From positions 62,001 through 126,000 of the forward strand of contig JAIXQH010000014.1 in NCBI GenBank assembly GCA_027484055.1: DNA of 64,000 bases, given 5' to 3'. The stretch comes from Verrucomicrobiaceae bacterium (GTDB taxonomy: Bacteria; Verrucomicrobiota; Verrucomicrobiia; Verrucomicrobiales; Akkermansiaceae). Below, piece after piece: positions 36,301 through 45,514 of the stretch; position 1 is the stretch's first letter; every line of letters starts with the position of its first letter. Under the pieces are notes generated by a model, which did no database searches, had not been told where the DNA came from, and was given only the letters and a program-made list of their open reading frames with translations. Both the position numbers and the translations under genes were made by a program.

Positions 36301-39300
36301 GGGCTACTGGCGCGTGCCATGGCAACTCAATGCCGCCCGCGTCGGTGTCATCGACCCCGGCAAAAAGGCCATCGGTCTTGTCACCGCATCAAATCCTAAC
36401 AACGCGCTTGTCTCGAACGGGATCGGCGACAAATACAACCGTCCGCTCGGTTCGAAGAAGGAACCGTGGTGGGTGATCAACCTTCTTGAGGAAATCGACC
36501 AGCCCGGCGAGTGGTGTATTGATTTCAGCCGCCAGCGCCTCTATTTCCTGATGGACCGCGCTGGTGCCCCCGCCGACGGTGAGATCGAGCTTTCTGATGT
36601 CGGCACGCCACTCATCCAGCTCAGCGACGCCAGCGATGTCCGCCTCCAGGGTTTGAATTTCCGCCGCCATCTCGGCCTCAATCTCCAGATCCTCAATGGT
36701 GCCCGCAACCTCGTGCTCGACTGCGACTTCTCGCAGTCCGGAAATTTCGCCATCGACATCAACGGTGGCACTGGCCACGGCGTCGTTTCCTCGAGCTTCG
36801 AAAAAATGGCTTCGGGTGGTGTCATGCTGCGCGGTGGTGCCAACAGCCCGGCCATCGTCGCCGCCGATCATTTCGCGGTGAACAACAAATTCCGCAGCTT
36901 CGGTGAGGTTGTCCGGGTCTATCAGGCGGCTGTCCATCTCGGATACGGCGGCCCCATCGGCGGCAGCCATCCGGGCGTCGGAATCCGCGTCGCCCACAAT
37001 GACATCAAGACCTCGCCCCACGCCGGGATCCTCTGGAACGGCTATCAGAACACCATCGAATACAACGAACTTTCTGATTTCACCCGCGTCTCAAACGACC
37101 TCGGCGGCATCTATCGTTTCGGACCGAATATCGATTCCGGCACCGTTATTCGTTACAATCACCTCTACGCCAGTCCGCAGGGAGAGGGAATCTACAATGA
37201 TTTCGATCACGTCCGGACGCCGATTTATGGAAACACCATCAACCTGAAAACTCCCTCCACTTCGTCGCGGGGCTACGGCATCTGGACCAATACCAACACG
37301 GCCGTCGGCGGAGCGGTGCCCGGGCTGCCGATGTCATTGCGGGTCTTCAATAACATCGCCGTCAACAGCCGCTCAAACTATGCGTTCCACAGCGCTACTG
37401 GCGGTACAATCCAGAACAACCTTTCCTATCGAAAGCTCGCTTCAGACTTCCTCTGGACCCGCGTCACCACCAATACAACGACTAACACTAACTCAACCGC
37501 CACCTCCAACGCCGCCACCCTCCAGTCCGGACCGAATCTAAGCTATAGTATTGATCCCGGATTCATCGACTTTGCCAACGATGATCTCCGCCTCCGTCCT
37601 GATGCTAAGGCCTACACTGACATGCCCGGCTTTGTTCCAATACCGCTTGAAATGTCCGGGCTGTACGATGATGAAAACCGCACCGATGCACGCATCTGGA
37701 AACCTTTCATCGTTACCGGCACGGTCACCGCCGTAGGGTCCAACACCGCCACTTTCACCAGCTCGCTAGCCTATCCGCAATTCGACGCCAATGCCACCGT
37801 CCGCGTTTACTGGGGCACCACCGACGGTGGCACCGACGCGGGCGCGTGGCAAAACGTCGCGATAATCGGTCAGCGGCGTTCTGGGCAGGTCATTCACACG
37901 CCAACCAATCTCGCACCGGTCACCCGTTATTATTTCCGATTCCAGGCTGAGAACGCTGCAGGCAGCCATTGGGCCGAGCAATCGAATTCCACTACTACCC
38001 TGCCACTCAGCCTCGCGCCCGGCGGCGGCAGTGTAACCGCCAGTGCGTCCGCAACCTCGCCCACGCTTGCCTTTGACAACAACCTTGCCACCTCATGGCA
38101 GACTACGAGTGGGAATCCGACCGGTTCGCTGACCTATCAGTTTGCTGGAGGCGCTGCATTTCGGCTTACGGGCTACTCTCTTGTCAGTTCCGCCGACTCA
38201 CCCGCCCGCGATCCGCGCGATTGGCAGTTGTCGGGTTCCTATGACGGCATCACCTGGGTGCTGCTCGACAGCCGCACCAACCAAACGTTTTCCAATCGCG
38301 GACAGACCTTGGATTTTGGTTTCATCAATAACACCGCTTTCCGATTCCACCGCTTGGAAATCACTGCAAACTCCGGTGCTCCCGATTCCCTTCAACTCGC
38401 CGAACTAAAACTCTACGGTCCGGATTTGTCGCCTGATACAACGGGTCCGGTCATCACCACACCAGGCAATCTAACCGTAGAGGGGTCCACGCTGTCTGGA
38501 GCGAATGTCACCTTCGAGGTCAGCGCCGTAGATGCCGTCTCGGGAAATGCTGTCGCCACCGCAAATCCAGCTTCCGGCGCCTTGTTTCCAATCGGCACCA
38601 CTCTTGTGACTGTCACCGCCAGCGATGCTGTGGGAAACCCAAGCACCGCTACTTTCACCATCACTGTCACCGCGCCCGTGCTGGCCGTACCTTGGAGCAT
38701 CCAGCAGATTCAGCCCTTCGCCGGAGTGCCCGGCGGCAGTGTCACCAGTCCGGCCACGAATTCATTCCAAATCATCGGCACAGGCGGCAGCACGTCCGGT
38801 GGAGCCACTGGCGACTTGTGGACGGGAAACAACGATTCCTTCACCTATGTTTCTCTGTCATGGTCAGGCGACGGGATCTTCACCGCGCGCCTTGCCTCGT
38901 TTACCTCCACCGATTCCTCCGCCAAGGCGGGTATCGTATTTCGCGAAACCACCAACACCGGTTCCCGCTACAGTGCCAGCTATATGCTCCGCAAAGGCGA
39001 TGCATGGGCGCAGCACAAAACCACCACCAGCGGCGGCACGAGCAATGTAAATTTTTTCAGCTCCTCCTCCACTGGTCGTGGCATACCCGAGTGGATTCGT
39101 CTTGTTCGCGAAGGCGATCGCTTCACGTGCTATCATTCGGAAAATGGTAACACTTGGACCATGCTTGGCACCTCCCGCATCAACCTTCTTGGTGGCTCGG
39201 ATCTTACAGTCGGATTTGCTGTCGCACCCCGCACTGGTAACAGCAGCGCCACGGCAGTCTTTGATAACATCAGCTTCCTAACACCACAACAGGTCTGGCG

Positions 39301-39682
39301 ACAGACGAACTTTGGCAGCACTGCAAACACAGGCAGCGCCGCCAACACCGCAGACCCTGATTTTGACGGCTACAACAACCTCCTCGAATACGCCCTAGCG
39401 TCCACACCCACCTCCGCCACATCAGTTCCATCCATCACGACCGATCTCGTTCTCACCGAGCCCGATCCTGAAGAGCATCTTGAAATCACCTTCGACCGCA
39501 TTGCCGATCCGTCGTTGATCTACGGGGTCGAAGCGACGGATGATCTCACGACGCCATGGAGCACCATCTGGATATCCACCGGTGCCGCCAATACGGTGGG
39601 GTCGGTGACCGTCAGTGACGCGATCGCTCCTGTGATTCCGAAGCCCCGCCGATTCCTTCGTCTCAAAATTTCCACTCCGTGA
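33326..39682 (+). CDS. Giant secreted multidomain beta-helix protein (2118 residues)
   Basis: A signal peptide (STFVFLLIALQPLHA) is followed by: autotransporter-like beta-strand repeats rich in Gly, Asn and Thr (~20-590); an Ig-like module (~590-690); a right-handed parallel beta-helix (~754-1450) that opens with YYVSPSGSDSAAGSIGAPFATL and carries EEIDQPGEWCIDF; an FN3-like module; an F5/8 type C-like module (~1555-1690); an HYR module (~1704-1785); a LamG/DUF1349-like module; and the verrucomicrobial C-terminal tail from ~1989 (WRQTNFGSTANTG ... FDGYNNLLEYALAS). The beta-helix is the likely catalytic or glycan-binding part and is homologous to the product of the gene at 42267. The protein probably acts on polysaccharide outside the cell. 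Its stop overlaps the next start (GTGA). Confidence 0.8.
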   Translation: MKSTFVFLLIALQPLHAADRTWIGAAGADFENPANWSDLPANTLTDDLAFFGPSLTANAPLLTSSRALNGLRFTTPSGGWNFGGPHVLALGAGGISTAGQTSGVNEIGADLTPGAAQTWQAGNGGILRFTGALAQTGGFVLSIGNLTNNGTVVWNPAAGKSISLTGPAGSGSNLLKIVNGGNLVLGESGATATSSVNEIRNTTGPALSLVSGGSLRVNSGTWNLGDIGRNSPADAFNGMLHITAGTLSFSGGRYLGGGTINVEGGSLNFTNTGSNLSNGGRFGLGNFNIGSTSVLNVSGGTVDLAQANSGNVIGPVISARVRQTGGIVRNGIAVGGGTNGGATTSLTIGHGGLNSGGSGTTLTFTAISNSAAAYTLEGGTFLSGGTIQGAAQASPGTNGSAAVPPGAVISPGTGNIKNFNFLGGTLATVAINATLLGSSSDPANPVADSVSIGTFVNRGGTLAPGGSGTAGKTTITGNYQVSTGTLAIDLGGLTPATGFQNGQHDLLEVSGSTELAGDLSVQILSGYTPVAQDTFTILTSTGPLTGSFTNVQFGSRVASVDGHSSYVVSKVGNSVTLGQYLPVTAPVITDSTAPSSLVIGDALVLAVTTNSLVPVTYEWRKNNVIISGATSSALTLLNVDSDDSATYQVTAINSVGSATRSFNVIVKTPPTAGSILIDAGASEPFIASPIATSQSWILDGDPVGTSPTFIYTATRKAVGTHWLRVVETYADNSTTTRQWAVRVRIPAVASALSYYVSPSGSDSAAGSIGAPFATLEKARDTIRLLNSGQRAGGVTVFLRGGVHRRTTTFALAAQDSGTATAPVVYAAYPGEMPFLTSTRVLTSAQFSPLAASQYARVAPGVDVTRIWEASVSGNARAATFPSVFNEWIIFNAQRSSLNSGMLELFYQGERRLISRYPNHNPADDTLTPRLEMNGVATGAAVDGTGYLNGAGTYTLSGGGTTAVGGAFHYDDADATRIDRWQTALNSGGLWVMGYWRVPWQLNAARVGVIDPGKKAIGLVTASNPNNALVSNGIGDKYNRPLGSKKEPWWVINLLEEIDQPGEWCIDFSRQRLYFLMDRAGAPADGEIELSDVGTPLIQLSDASDVRLQGLNFRRHLGLNLQILNGARNLVLDCDFSQSGNFAIDINGGTGHGVVSSSFEKMASGGVMLRGGANSPAIVAADHFAVNNKFRSFGEVVRVYQAAVHLGYGGPIGGSHPGVGIRVAHNDIKTSPHAGILWNGYQNTIEYNELSDFTRVSNDLGGIYRFGPNIDSGTVIRYNHLYASPQGEGIYNDFDHVRTPIYGNTINLKTPSTSSRGYGIWTNTNTAVGGAVPGLPMSLRVFNNIAVNSRSNYAFHSATGGTIQNNLSYRKLASDFLWTRVTTNTTTNTNSTATSNAATLQSGPNLSYSIDPGFIDFANDDLRLRPDAKAYTDMPGFVPIPLEMSGLYDDENRTDARIWKPFIVTGTVTAVGSNTATFTSSLAYPQFDANATVRVYWGTTDGGTDAGAWQNVAIIGQRRSGQVIHTPTNLAPVTRYYFRFQAENAAGSHWAEQSNSTTTLPLSLAPGGGSVTASASATSPTLAFDNNLATSWQTTSGNPTGSLTYQFAGGAAFRLTGYSLVSSADSPARDPRDWQLSGSYDGITWVLLDSRTNQTFSNRGQTLDFGFINNTAFRFHRLEITANSGAPDSLQLAELKLYGPDLSPDTTGPVITTPGNLTVEGSTLSGANVTFEVSAVDAVSGNAVATANPASGALFPIGTTLVTVTASDAVGNPSTATFTITVTAPVLAVPWSIQQIQPFAGVPGGSVTSPATNSFQIIGTGGSTSGGATGDLWTGNNDSFTYVSLSWSGDGIFTARLASFTSTDSSAKAGIVFRETTNTGSRYSASYMLRKGDAWAQHKTTTSGGTSNVNFFSSSSTGRGIPEWIRLVREGDRFTCYHSENGNTWTMLGTSRINLLGGSDLTVGFAVAPRTGNSSATAVFDNISFLTPQQVWRQTNFGSTANTGSAANTADPDFDGYNNLLEYALASTPTSATSVPSITTDLVLTEPDPEEHLEITFDRIADPSLIYGVEATDDLTTPWSTIWISTGAANTVGSVTVSDAIAPVIPKPRRFLRLKISTP

Positions 39683-42270
39683 AGGTCATATCACGATTCA
39701 TTAAGCATCTTGTCATCGTTACCCCATTGTTAGGGTGTTTCGTAGATGCCGCCGACCCTCTCGGTCTCACGCCCGGCGTGGCTGCCAGCAAAGTGCTTGG
39801 TCAAATCCAGACGATTGGTAGTTTCAACACCTCAATTGCCACCTCGGACATCAGCTATAACAATGGCGACCTTGCCACCCGCAGCTATATCGTCCGCCTG
39901 CCTTCCGGCTATGACGAAAGCAACCCTTCGAAAAAGTATGGACTCGTCACCTATATCGATGCCAGCGATGTCCATTCGTTCCCTGCCTCTTATGCCGCCG
40001 CGTTGGACGCCCGGGATGTCATCTGGATCGGCGGCAACGGCATCGGCAATCCCCAGTCTGTCAACCTCCGTCGCGGTGTTGCGATCATGGGTGCGTTCCG
40101 CATGAGAGAACTTTATCCATCCATCGACTCCGCTCGCATCTATGGCTCCGGACTATCTGGCGGATCGCGCACGATGAACGACCTTACCTATCTCCGCAGC
40201 GATTTCTTCCGGGGATTTATCGGTCGAGTAGGCTCCAGCCTACCTGCGATCATTCCGAACTGGGAATGCGCTGGCACGAATGCGACCAATGCTGATGCCG
40301 ACTACGAGTATATGTCAGTAAATGCCGCTGATCCTTCCGTTGTGTTGCCGCCGTTCTTCCGCAGCGCACTCATGACCCAGTATGGCGACTTCCGGCGAGC
40401 CGAGCAAATGGCGGTTTATCGCTATGGCCACCTAAACCATGGCAATACTGGACGCATTGTCATTCGCAGTGGCGGTCATTCCGACGAGGTCGGCCCAAGT
40501 TTCACGGATGCGCTCAACATGATGTATCATCCCCTCACCGATGTGATCTGGGACCGCTTTGAGAATTCAAAAATCGCTGCCAATACCCAGTCCGGTAAAA
40601 TCGTCGCAGGCACGGGATTCATGGTTCTTTCGGGAAGTGTCAGTGAAACCACTTACACCTATAACTCCGCAACTCACGGTGTGCTCAAGCTCACCGGGGA
40701 GAGTTCCGCAGCGATGTCAAACGACGTCTTCAGATGGAAAAACAGTGATGGTATTCTGCTCGATGCCCGCCTGCGGTCGGAGAACGCAATCACTGCCGGG
40801 CAGAACCAGAGGATTGGTCTCCACATCGTTCCTGAATCGTTCGCAGGTTCGCCCGCCGACCAGCCGGGTTTTCATCTCTTCTGGTGCTACGGGCAGCCGT
40901 ACCGCGCGGAAATCGTGTCCGCCACCGGAGTTCGTAAAACTCTCGCCACTTGGGAGCACGCAGCCACTCATCCGATGAGTCTCGCTGCGACTGACAAGAC
41001 CTTCTGGGGTGACACCGCCGCGCCGGACTACGCCGGGCGTAGTAAGTCCTTCCGTGGCGAGGATGTCCGCCTTGTTCTGAGTTCTACGGGCTTTCAACTC
41101 ACCTTCAATCGTCCTGCGAACAATTTTGTTACCACCTACCCCGGAGTTGTTTCTCTTTTCAATGACAGTTCCACTCCATACGCCGAACACCTGCCAATCG
41201 TCCTTCAAGGGATGTGGAGCGATGTCGAAACCGCACTGGTCAGCGCGCTGCCCGCTGGGAATTGGCGGCTCGCCCTAACGAACTCCGCCATCATTGCGGG
41301 TCACCCCGTGGGAAATGCGCTGATTGATGAACTCCGCGTCGTCGGTTCCACCGGCCCGCAAGCCGCGCCACCGCTGGTGGTCACCGCTCTTGCCAACACC
41401 ACGCGGACACTTTCCTGGACACGCATCCACGGTGCGATGAGTTATGCCATCGAGCGCTCCTCCTCGCCCGATGGCCCCTTCACTCCGCTGGTCTCACTTG
41501 CCAACACCGCCGCGACCCACAGCGACACCGTTCCACTCAACATTGCCTACTACTACCGCATCGCCGCGATTGGCAGCGATGGCTCTAACGGCATCTGGTC
41601 CGCCATTGCCTTCGCCGCGCGCAACGTAGCACCACCTGCATCCCCGACGTTGGCAAGCGTCACCTTTCCGGCGAGTCCACAGACGAATCTCGCCTGGTCC
41701 GACAATGCGAACAATGAAACCGCCTACCGTATCGAGCGCAGCCCGGCGGGTCTCGAACAGTGGACACTGGTCACTGGTTCGCTCGCGGCAGGCTCCACGG
41801 CATACACCGATACCGCCGTGGTCGCGGGAAACTCTTATGACTATCGGATTTCCGCCGTCGGCACCGGCGGTGTTTCCGGCTATGCCTTGCTCACCGTCAA
41901 TGTTCCTTCGGTTTTGGACAGCTGGCGGCTGCTTTATTTCGGCAGCACAGCTAACACCGGAACATCCGCTGATGACGCTGACTATGATTTTGATGGACTC
42001 GCCAACTTGATCGAGTTCGCGCTGGGCAGCAGTCCGGCCTTGGCTGCGGAAGCCCCTCGTCCGGTCCTGTCAGTCAATGGAGCTTCGCTCGACTTCTCCT
42101 TCTTCAGAGCGCGGGCGGACGTCTCATACATTGTCGAAGGATCGCCCGACCTTAAAAGCTGGCAGACTCTCCAAACCAACCCCGGCACGGTCGGGCAGAT
42201 CGCGCACATCACCGTTTCCACATCCAACCAATGGCGCTTCCTGCGCCTCCGCATCCAATTATCCCTATGA
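39679..42270 (+). CDS. Secreted esterase-like alpha/beta hydrolase with FN3 modules and verrucomicrobial C-terminal tail
   Basis: The GTG at 39679 overlaps the preceding stop. A signal peptide (ISRFIKHLVIVTPLLGCFVDA) leads an alpha/beta hydrolase domain with SYIVRLPSGYDESNPSKKYGLVTYIDASD and a nucleophile elbow at GSGLSGGSR near residue 157, like feruloyl/acetyl esterases or PHB-depolymerase-type enzymes. A concanavalin-like region, two FN3 modules (opening near PPLVVTALANTTRTLSWT and SPTLASVTFPASPQT) and the tail WRLLYFGSTANTG ... FDGLANLIEFALGSS follow. The likely role is removal of ester groups from the polymer before or during lyase action. The stop overlaps the next start (ATGA), so units of this operon are tightly coupled. 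Confidence 0.75.
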   Translation: MKVISRFIKHLVIVTPLLGCFVDAADPLGLTPGVAASKVLGQIQTIGSFNTSIATSDISYNNGDLATRSYIVRLPSGYDESNPSKKYGLVTYIDASDVHSFPASYAAALDARDVIWIGGNGIGNPQSVNLRRGVAIMGAFRMRELYPSIDSARIYGSGLSGGSRTMNDLTYLRSDFFRGFIGRVGSSLPAIIPNWECAGTNATNADADYEYMSVNAADPSVVLPPFFRSALMTQYGDFRRAEQMAVYRYGHLNHGNTGRIVIRSGGHSDEVGPSFTDALNMMYHPLTDVIWDRFENSKIAANTQSGKIVAGTGFMVLSGSVSETTYTYNSATHGVLKLTGESSAAMSNDVFRWKNSDGILLDARLRSENAITAGQNQRIGLHIVPESFAGSPADQPGFHLFWCYGQPYRAEIVSATGVRKTLATWEHAATHPMSLAATDKTFWGDTAAPDYAGRSKSFRGEDVRLVLSSTGFQLTFNRPANNFVTTYPGVVSLFNDSSTPYAEHLPIVLQGMWSDVETALVSALPAGNWRLALTNSAIIAGHPVGNALIDELRVVGSTGPQAAPPLVVTALANTTRTLSWTRIHGAMSYAIERSSSPDGPFTPLVSLANTAATHSDTVPLNIAYYYRIAAIGSDGSNGIWSAIAFAARNVAPPASPTLASVTFPASPQTNLAWSDNANNETAYRIERSPAGLEQWTLVTGSLAAGSTAYTDTAVVAGNSYDYRISAVGTGGVSGYALLTVNVPSVLDSWRLLYFGSTANTGTSADDADYDFDGLANLIEFALGSSPALAAEAPRPVLSVNGASLDFSFFRARADVSYIVEGSPDLKSWQTLQTNPGTVGQIAHITVSTSNQWRFLRLRIQLSL

Positions 42271-44432
42271 AAATCTATACTAGCCCATTCTTGCTTCTCA
42301 CAGCTAGCCTCATCCTCTCCGGTCTCGCATCCGCCGGTAGCCCGGGCACGAGCCTGTTTGTATCGCCAACCGGCAATGACTCGCGTGACGGCCGCAGTGA
42401 CACCGGTGCGTTCGCCACGATCACCCGGGCGCGCGATGAGATCCGCACGATCAAATCCGCCGGAGGCTTGCCTGACGGCGGCGTGCGCGTCGAGATCCTC
42501 GGCGGAAAATACGTGCTGCGGGATTCTCTCGAATTCACTGCTGCGGATTCAGGCACCTCCAAGGCTCCGGTGATCTATCAATCATCGGGCAATCAGAACG
42601 TCGTGCTTCTCGGTGGGCGTGTTTTACAAGCCTCCGAGCTGGCTTCCGTCTCCGACGAGGCAATGCGTAAGCGGCTCGACCCCGCCGCCCGCGACAAGGT
42701 GCTCTGTGCATCCATCGAAAAACTCGGGCTGGTCCACGCAGGTCCGTATCCTGAAAAATTCGACGATCACGGTGGACTCTTCGAGTTGTTCTGGAGTGGC
42801 AAGCGCCTACCGATCTCGCGCTGGCCTAACGAAGGCTGGACGACGATGAAAACCGTCATCGTCAATGGCGATACCAAGATTCCTGGCACCTTTGAATACC
42901 GCGACGACCGACCGGCACGCTGGGTGAGCAATCCCAACGTCTGGCTCAAAGGCCAGTGGCGCGTCGGCTGGGAGGAACCGGCGATCAAGGTGGCGAAGAT
43001 TGACACCACCGCCCGTCAGATCACCTTTGCAAAGGGCGTCAGCCTAGGTATCGGCAACAAATACACCCGTCCAGCGGGCGATGGCAAAGAGAAGTGGTGC
43101 GCGCTCAACCTACCCGAAGAAATCGACAAGCCGGGTGAGTGGGCCATCGACTTCGCCACACGGACTCTCTATCTGTGGCCGCCAGATGGAGCGGGCGAAC
43201 TTAGCGTCTCGCAGCTGGAAAAACCGATGGTCTGGCTCAACGGCGCGGCGCATCTGAAATTCGTCGGTCTCACGTTCGAATGCTCCATGGGCGATGGCAT
43301 CGTGATGGAAAAGGCAGAGTCCAATCTCATCGCAGGCTGTAGCTTCCGCAGTCTCGCCAAGAACGGCGTGATACTCGATGGCTACCGCAGTGGTGTGCAA
43401 AGCTGCGACATGCACGATCTCGGAGCCGGCTGCATCCGGATCTCCGGTGGCGATCATAAAAAGCTAACACCTTCTGGAAATTTCGTGCTCAACAATCACC
43501 TGCACCACTACGGGAAATTGAAAGCAATGTATTCCGCTGCGGTGGATGTCGGATTCGGTGGCGCTCCGAATGCGGTGAACCACAAGGTCGCGGTGGGTGT
43601 CCGCGTCGCCAATAACCTGATCCACGACGCACCTAGGGATGCCGTGCTCGTTTCCGGTCAGGACAATCTGTTCGAACTGAATGAAATCTATCGCTGCGGT
43701 TTCGCCTCGGCGGATGTCGGCGCGTTTTACTCATGGCTCGACTGGACAATCCGCGGCGTGGTCATCCGTCACAACTACATCCATGACACCGTGGGCGGAG
43801 TGAATCCCGACGACGGCGCGTCCGGCAGTGTCATCTACGGCAACATCTTCGCCGGACCACGCACCGGCGTCTGGATCGCGTCCGGCTCCGATCACACGAC
43901 GACGAATAACATTTTCGTGAAATCCGAAGGGCCGGTCTTCGGGATCGACGATCGTGGCATTTCTCGCGGGTATGCGACAAATCCAAAGCTGATCAACCCG
44001 GTGAAGGAAATCGAACCCACGCGCGCACCTTGGTCAAATCGGTTTCCCGAGATGGTGAATCTGCTAGAGAGCCATCCCGAACTACCTCTACGCACCCGTT
44101 TCACCGGAAACCTCGTGGTGATTCAGACGGGCGATCCGTTCGTGCTGAAGGTAAAAAAAGAAACCAAGGCGAATCCCGTGATTTTCGAGGAGGGGAACAA
44201 CCTTGTCACCGCCGCGGATCCCGGATTCATCGATGTTGCCAACGGCAATCTCGCGCTGAAATTGGACTCGGAGGTCTTCAAGAAGATTCCCGGATTCAAG
44301 CCGATCCCGTTCGAGAAGATCGGTCTCATCAAGGACGAGTATCGGCGCGAACTGCCCGCTGCGGATGTGACCAAGCGTCCGAAGAACAATCCGATGTTTC
44401 AAAAGGAAGATGAGAAAAACTTCGGGACTTGA
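42267..44432 (+). CDS. Secreted right-handed parallel beta-helix protein
   Basis: The ATG at 42267 overlaps the previous stop and starts a signal peptide (SPFLLLTASLILSGLASA), so the open frame's earlier start at 42231 is rejected. The 721-residue protein opens with SLFVSPTGNDSRDGRSDTGAFATI, then EEIDKPGEWAIDFATRTLYL, then the coils of a pectate-lyase-like beta-helix. Its ending (PGFIDVANGNLALKL ... IPGFKPIPFEKIGL) closely parallels the end of the helix in the 2118-residue protein (PGFIDFANDDLRLRP ... MPGFVPIPLEMSGL), so the two are paralogous domains. Catalytic residues cannot be placed with confidence. It is the last intact gene of unit 3; a GH43 remnant begins five bases after its stop. 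Confidence 0.75.
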   Translation: MKIYTSPFLLLTASLILSGLASAGSPGTSLFVSPTGNDSRDGRSDTGAFATITRARDEIRTIKSAGGLPDGGVRVEILGGKYVLRDSLEFTAADSGTSKAPVIYQSSGNQNVVLLGGRVLQASELASVSDEAMRKRLDPAARDKVLCASIEKLGLVHAGPYPEKFDDHGGLFELFWSGKRLPISRWPNEGWTTMKTVIVNGDTKIPGTFEYRDDRPARWVSNPNVWLKGQWRVGWEEPAIKVAKIDTTARQITFAKGVSLGIGNKYTRPAGDGKEKWCALNLPEEIDKPGEWAIDFATRTLYLWPPDGAGELSVSQLEKPMVWLNGAAHLKFVGLTFECSMGDGIVMEKAESNLIAGCSFRSLAKNGVILDGYRSGVQSCDMHDLGAGCIRISGGDHKKLTPSGNFVLNNHLHHYGKLKAMYSAAVDVGFGGAPNAVNHKVAVGVRVANNLIHDAPRDAVLVSGQDNLFELNEIYRCGFASADVGAFYSWLDWTIRGVVIRHNYIHDTVGGVNPDDGASGSVIYGNIFAGPRTGVWIASGSDHTTTNNIFVKSEGPVFGIDDRGISRGYATNPKLINPVKEIEPTRAPWSNRFPEMVNLLESHPELPLRTRFTGNLVVIQTGDPFVLKVKKETKANPVIFEEGNNLVTAADPGFIDVANGNLALKLDSEVFKKIPGFKPIPFEKIGLIKDEYRRELPAADVTKRPKNNPMFQKEDEKNFGT

Positions 44433-44437
44433 GTGTC

Positions 44438-44808
44438 ATGATTCACAACCCCGTTTTAACCGGTTTCAATCCCAACCCATCTATCTGCTGAGTCGATGAT
44501 GATTTCTACATCGCCACCTCGACACCACGAGTGGTTTACGGGCGTGCAGATCCATCATTCGCGGGATCTGGTAAACTGGCATTTGTTAGGGATCGCTCTC
44601 GATCGCGTCTCACAAGTCGACATGTGTGGCTGCCAGGACTCGGGCGGTGTCTGGGCGCCGTGTCTCAATCATGCAGTTGGGTGAGACGTTGACCAAGACG
44701 CAGCTCGATAGTATCCTGTTCGGCAATTGGGTACGTCCCCACAGCAATTTCACCGGTGATTTCTGGAGTATCTGCTGCCAAGATTTGTCCGACCGTTCCG
44801 CTTGGGCG
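44438..44808 (+). pseudogene. Decayed GH43 gene remnant
   Basis: The sequence aligns with the intact GH43 gene at 49365. The first ~80 codons are present ([16 protein letters not shown]), but the codon equivalent to Arg19 is TGA. A junction at ATGCAGTTGGGT then jumps from the equivalent of residue ~81 to residue ~146 (QMGEALTTTRFDGI becomes [14 protein letters not shown]), with a frameshift. A second jump lands at the C-terminal GNWVRPHSNFTGDFWSICCQDLSDRSAWA, equal to residues ~496-523. Most of the catalytic domain, including the equivalents of Asp128 and Glu188, is missing. Homology ends at about 44808, two bases from the stop codon of the convergent minus-strand gene. Confidence 0.85.
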
Positions 44809-44809
44809 T

Positions 44810-45514
44810 CTAAAGGTTCGAGGTGTCAGTGATGCGGTGAACTTCGGTCGTGCCATTCACCGGATAGATAATCACCATGGTCCGCTGTCCGGGGCGGATG
44901 ACCCAGTTGTTGGAGTAGAGGCGTCGGGCATTTTCAAGAGATATCGTGGCGAAGCGCGTTTCCGCTTTCTCGCCGATGCCGGTTTTGAAAAGCTCCACGC
45001 CTGCTGGGGCGATGGTGGCTGCGGATTTTCCTAGAGTGGCGGCGAGGCTGGCGGGAGTGAGATTGATGAACCGGCAGGTGGTGTCGGGAAACGATTGCGG
45101 ATCGTCTGGTAGCACCAGAGGCATGAGGATTTCCGGGCGATCCGGATGGGGCAGAAAGAGGATGAGAGGGAGATTGCCGCCTTTGGACAAGTCCGCTTCC
45201 GCCACGATCTTGCGGATGGGTTTGCCATCGGGGGAGACGGTCTTGCGGTAGAACACCACTTTGCCCGGACCGGGGCGGTTGTAGTAATTGGAGCGGCTGC
45301 TGTCGAAGATGCCCACGCTTCCTTCTTTACTGGAGTCCTGTCGGGTCGCCCCGTCCTCCGGGACTGCGGCGTAGAACAATTGCTCCACTGTCACACGGCA
45401 GCCAAGCGTGCGGAACATGCCCTTGTGGCCCGGCTCGGATTCCTGAGCCGTTAGAGGTATGATGGAAAGGAACAGGGCAATGATGCCGCAGAGGTTTTTG
45501 ATGTCAGATCTCAT
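44810..45514 (-). CDS. Secreted hypothetical protein, partner of the Verru_Chthon A protein
   Basis: I do not recognise the family. The start at 45514 (MRSDIKNLCGIIALFLSIIPLTAQ) gives a clear signal peptide and overlaps the upstream gene's stop by 11 bp; the longer open frame to 45559 is less likely. The 234-residue product includes SSRSNYYNRPGPGKVVFYRKT, LPLILFLPHPDRPEILMPL and a C-terminal NWVIRPGQRTMVIIYPVNGT. Overlap with the Verru_Chthon A gene suggests a shared envelope function. Its stop codon directly abuts the GH43 remnant. Confidence 0.7.
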   Translation of the reverse strand: MRSDIKNLCGIIALFLSIIPLTAQESEPGHKGMFRTLGCRVTVEQLFYAAVPEDGATRQDSSKEGSVGIFDSSRSNYYNRPGPGKVVFYRKTVSPDGKPIRKIVAEADLSKGGNLPLILFLPHPDRPEILMPLVLPDDPQSFPDTTCRFINLTPASLAATLGKSAATIAPAGVELFKTGIGEKAETRFATISLENARRLYSNNWVIRPGQRTMVIIYPVNGTTEVHRITDTSNL

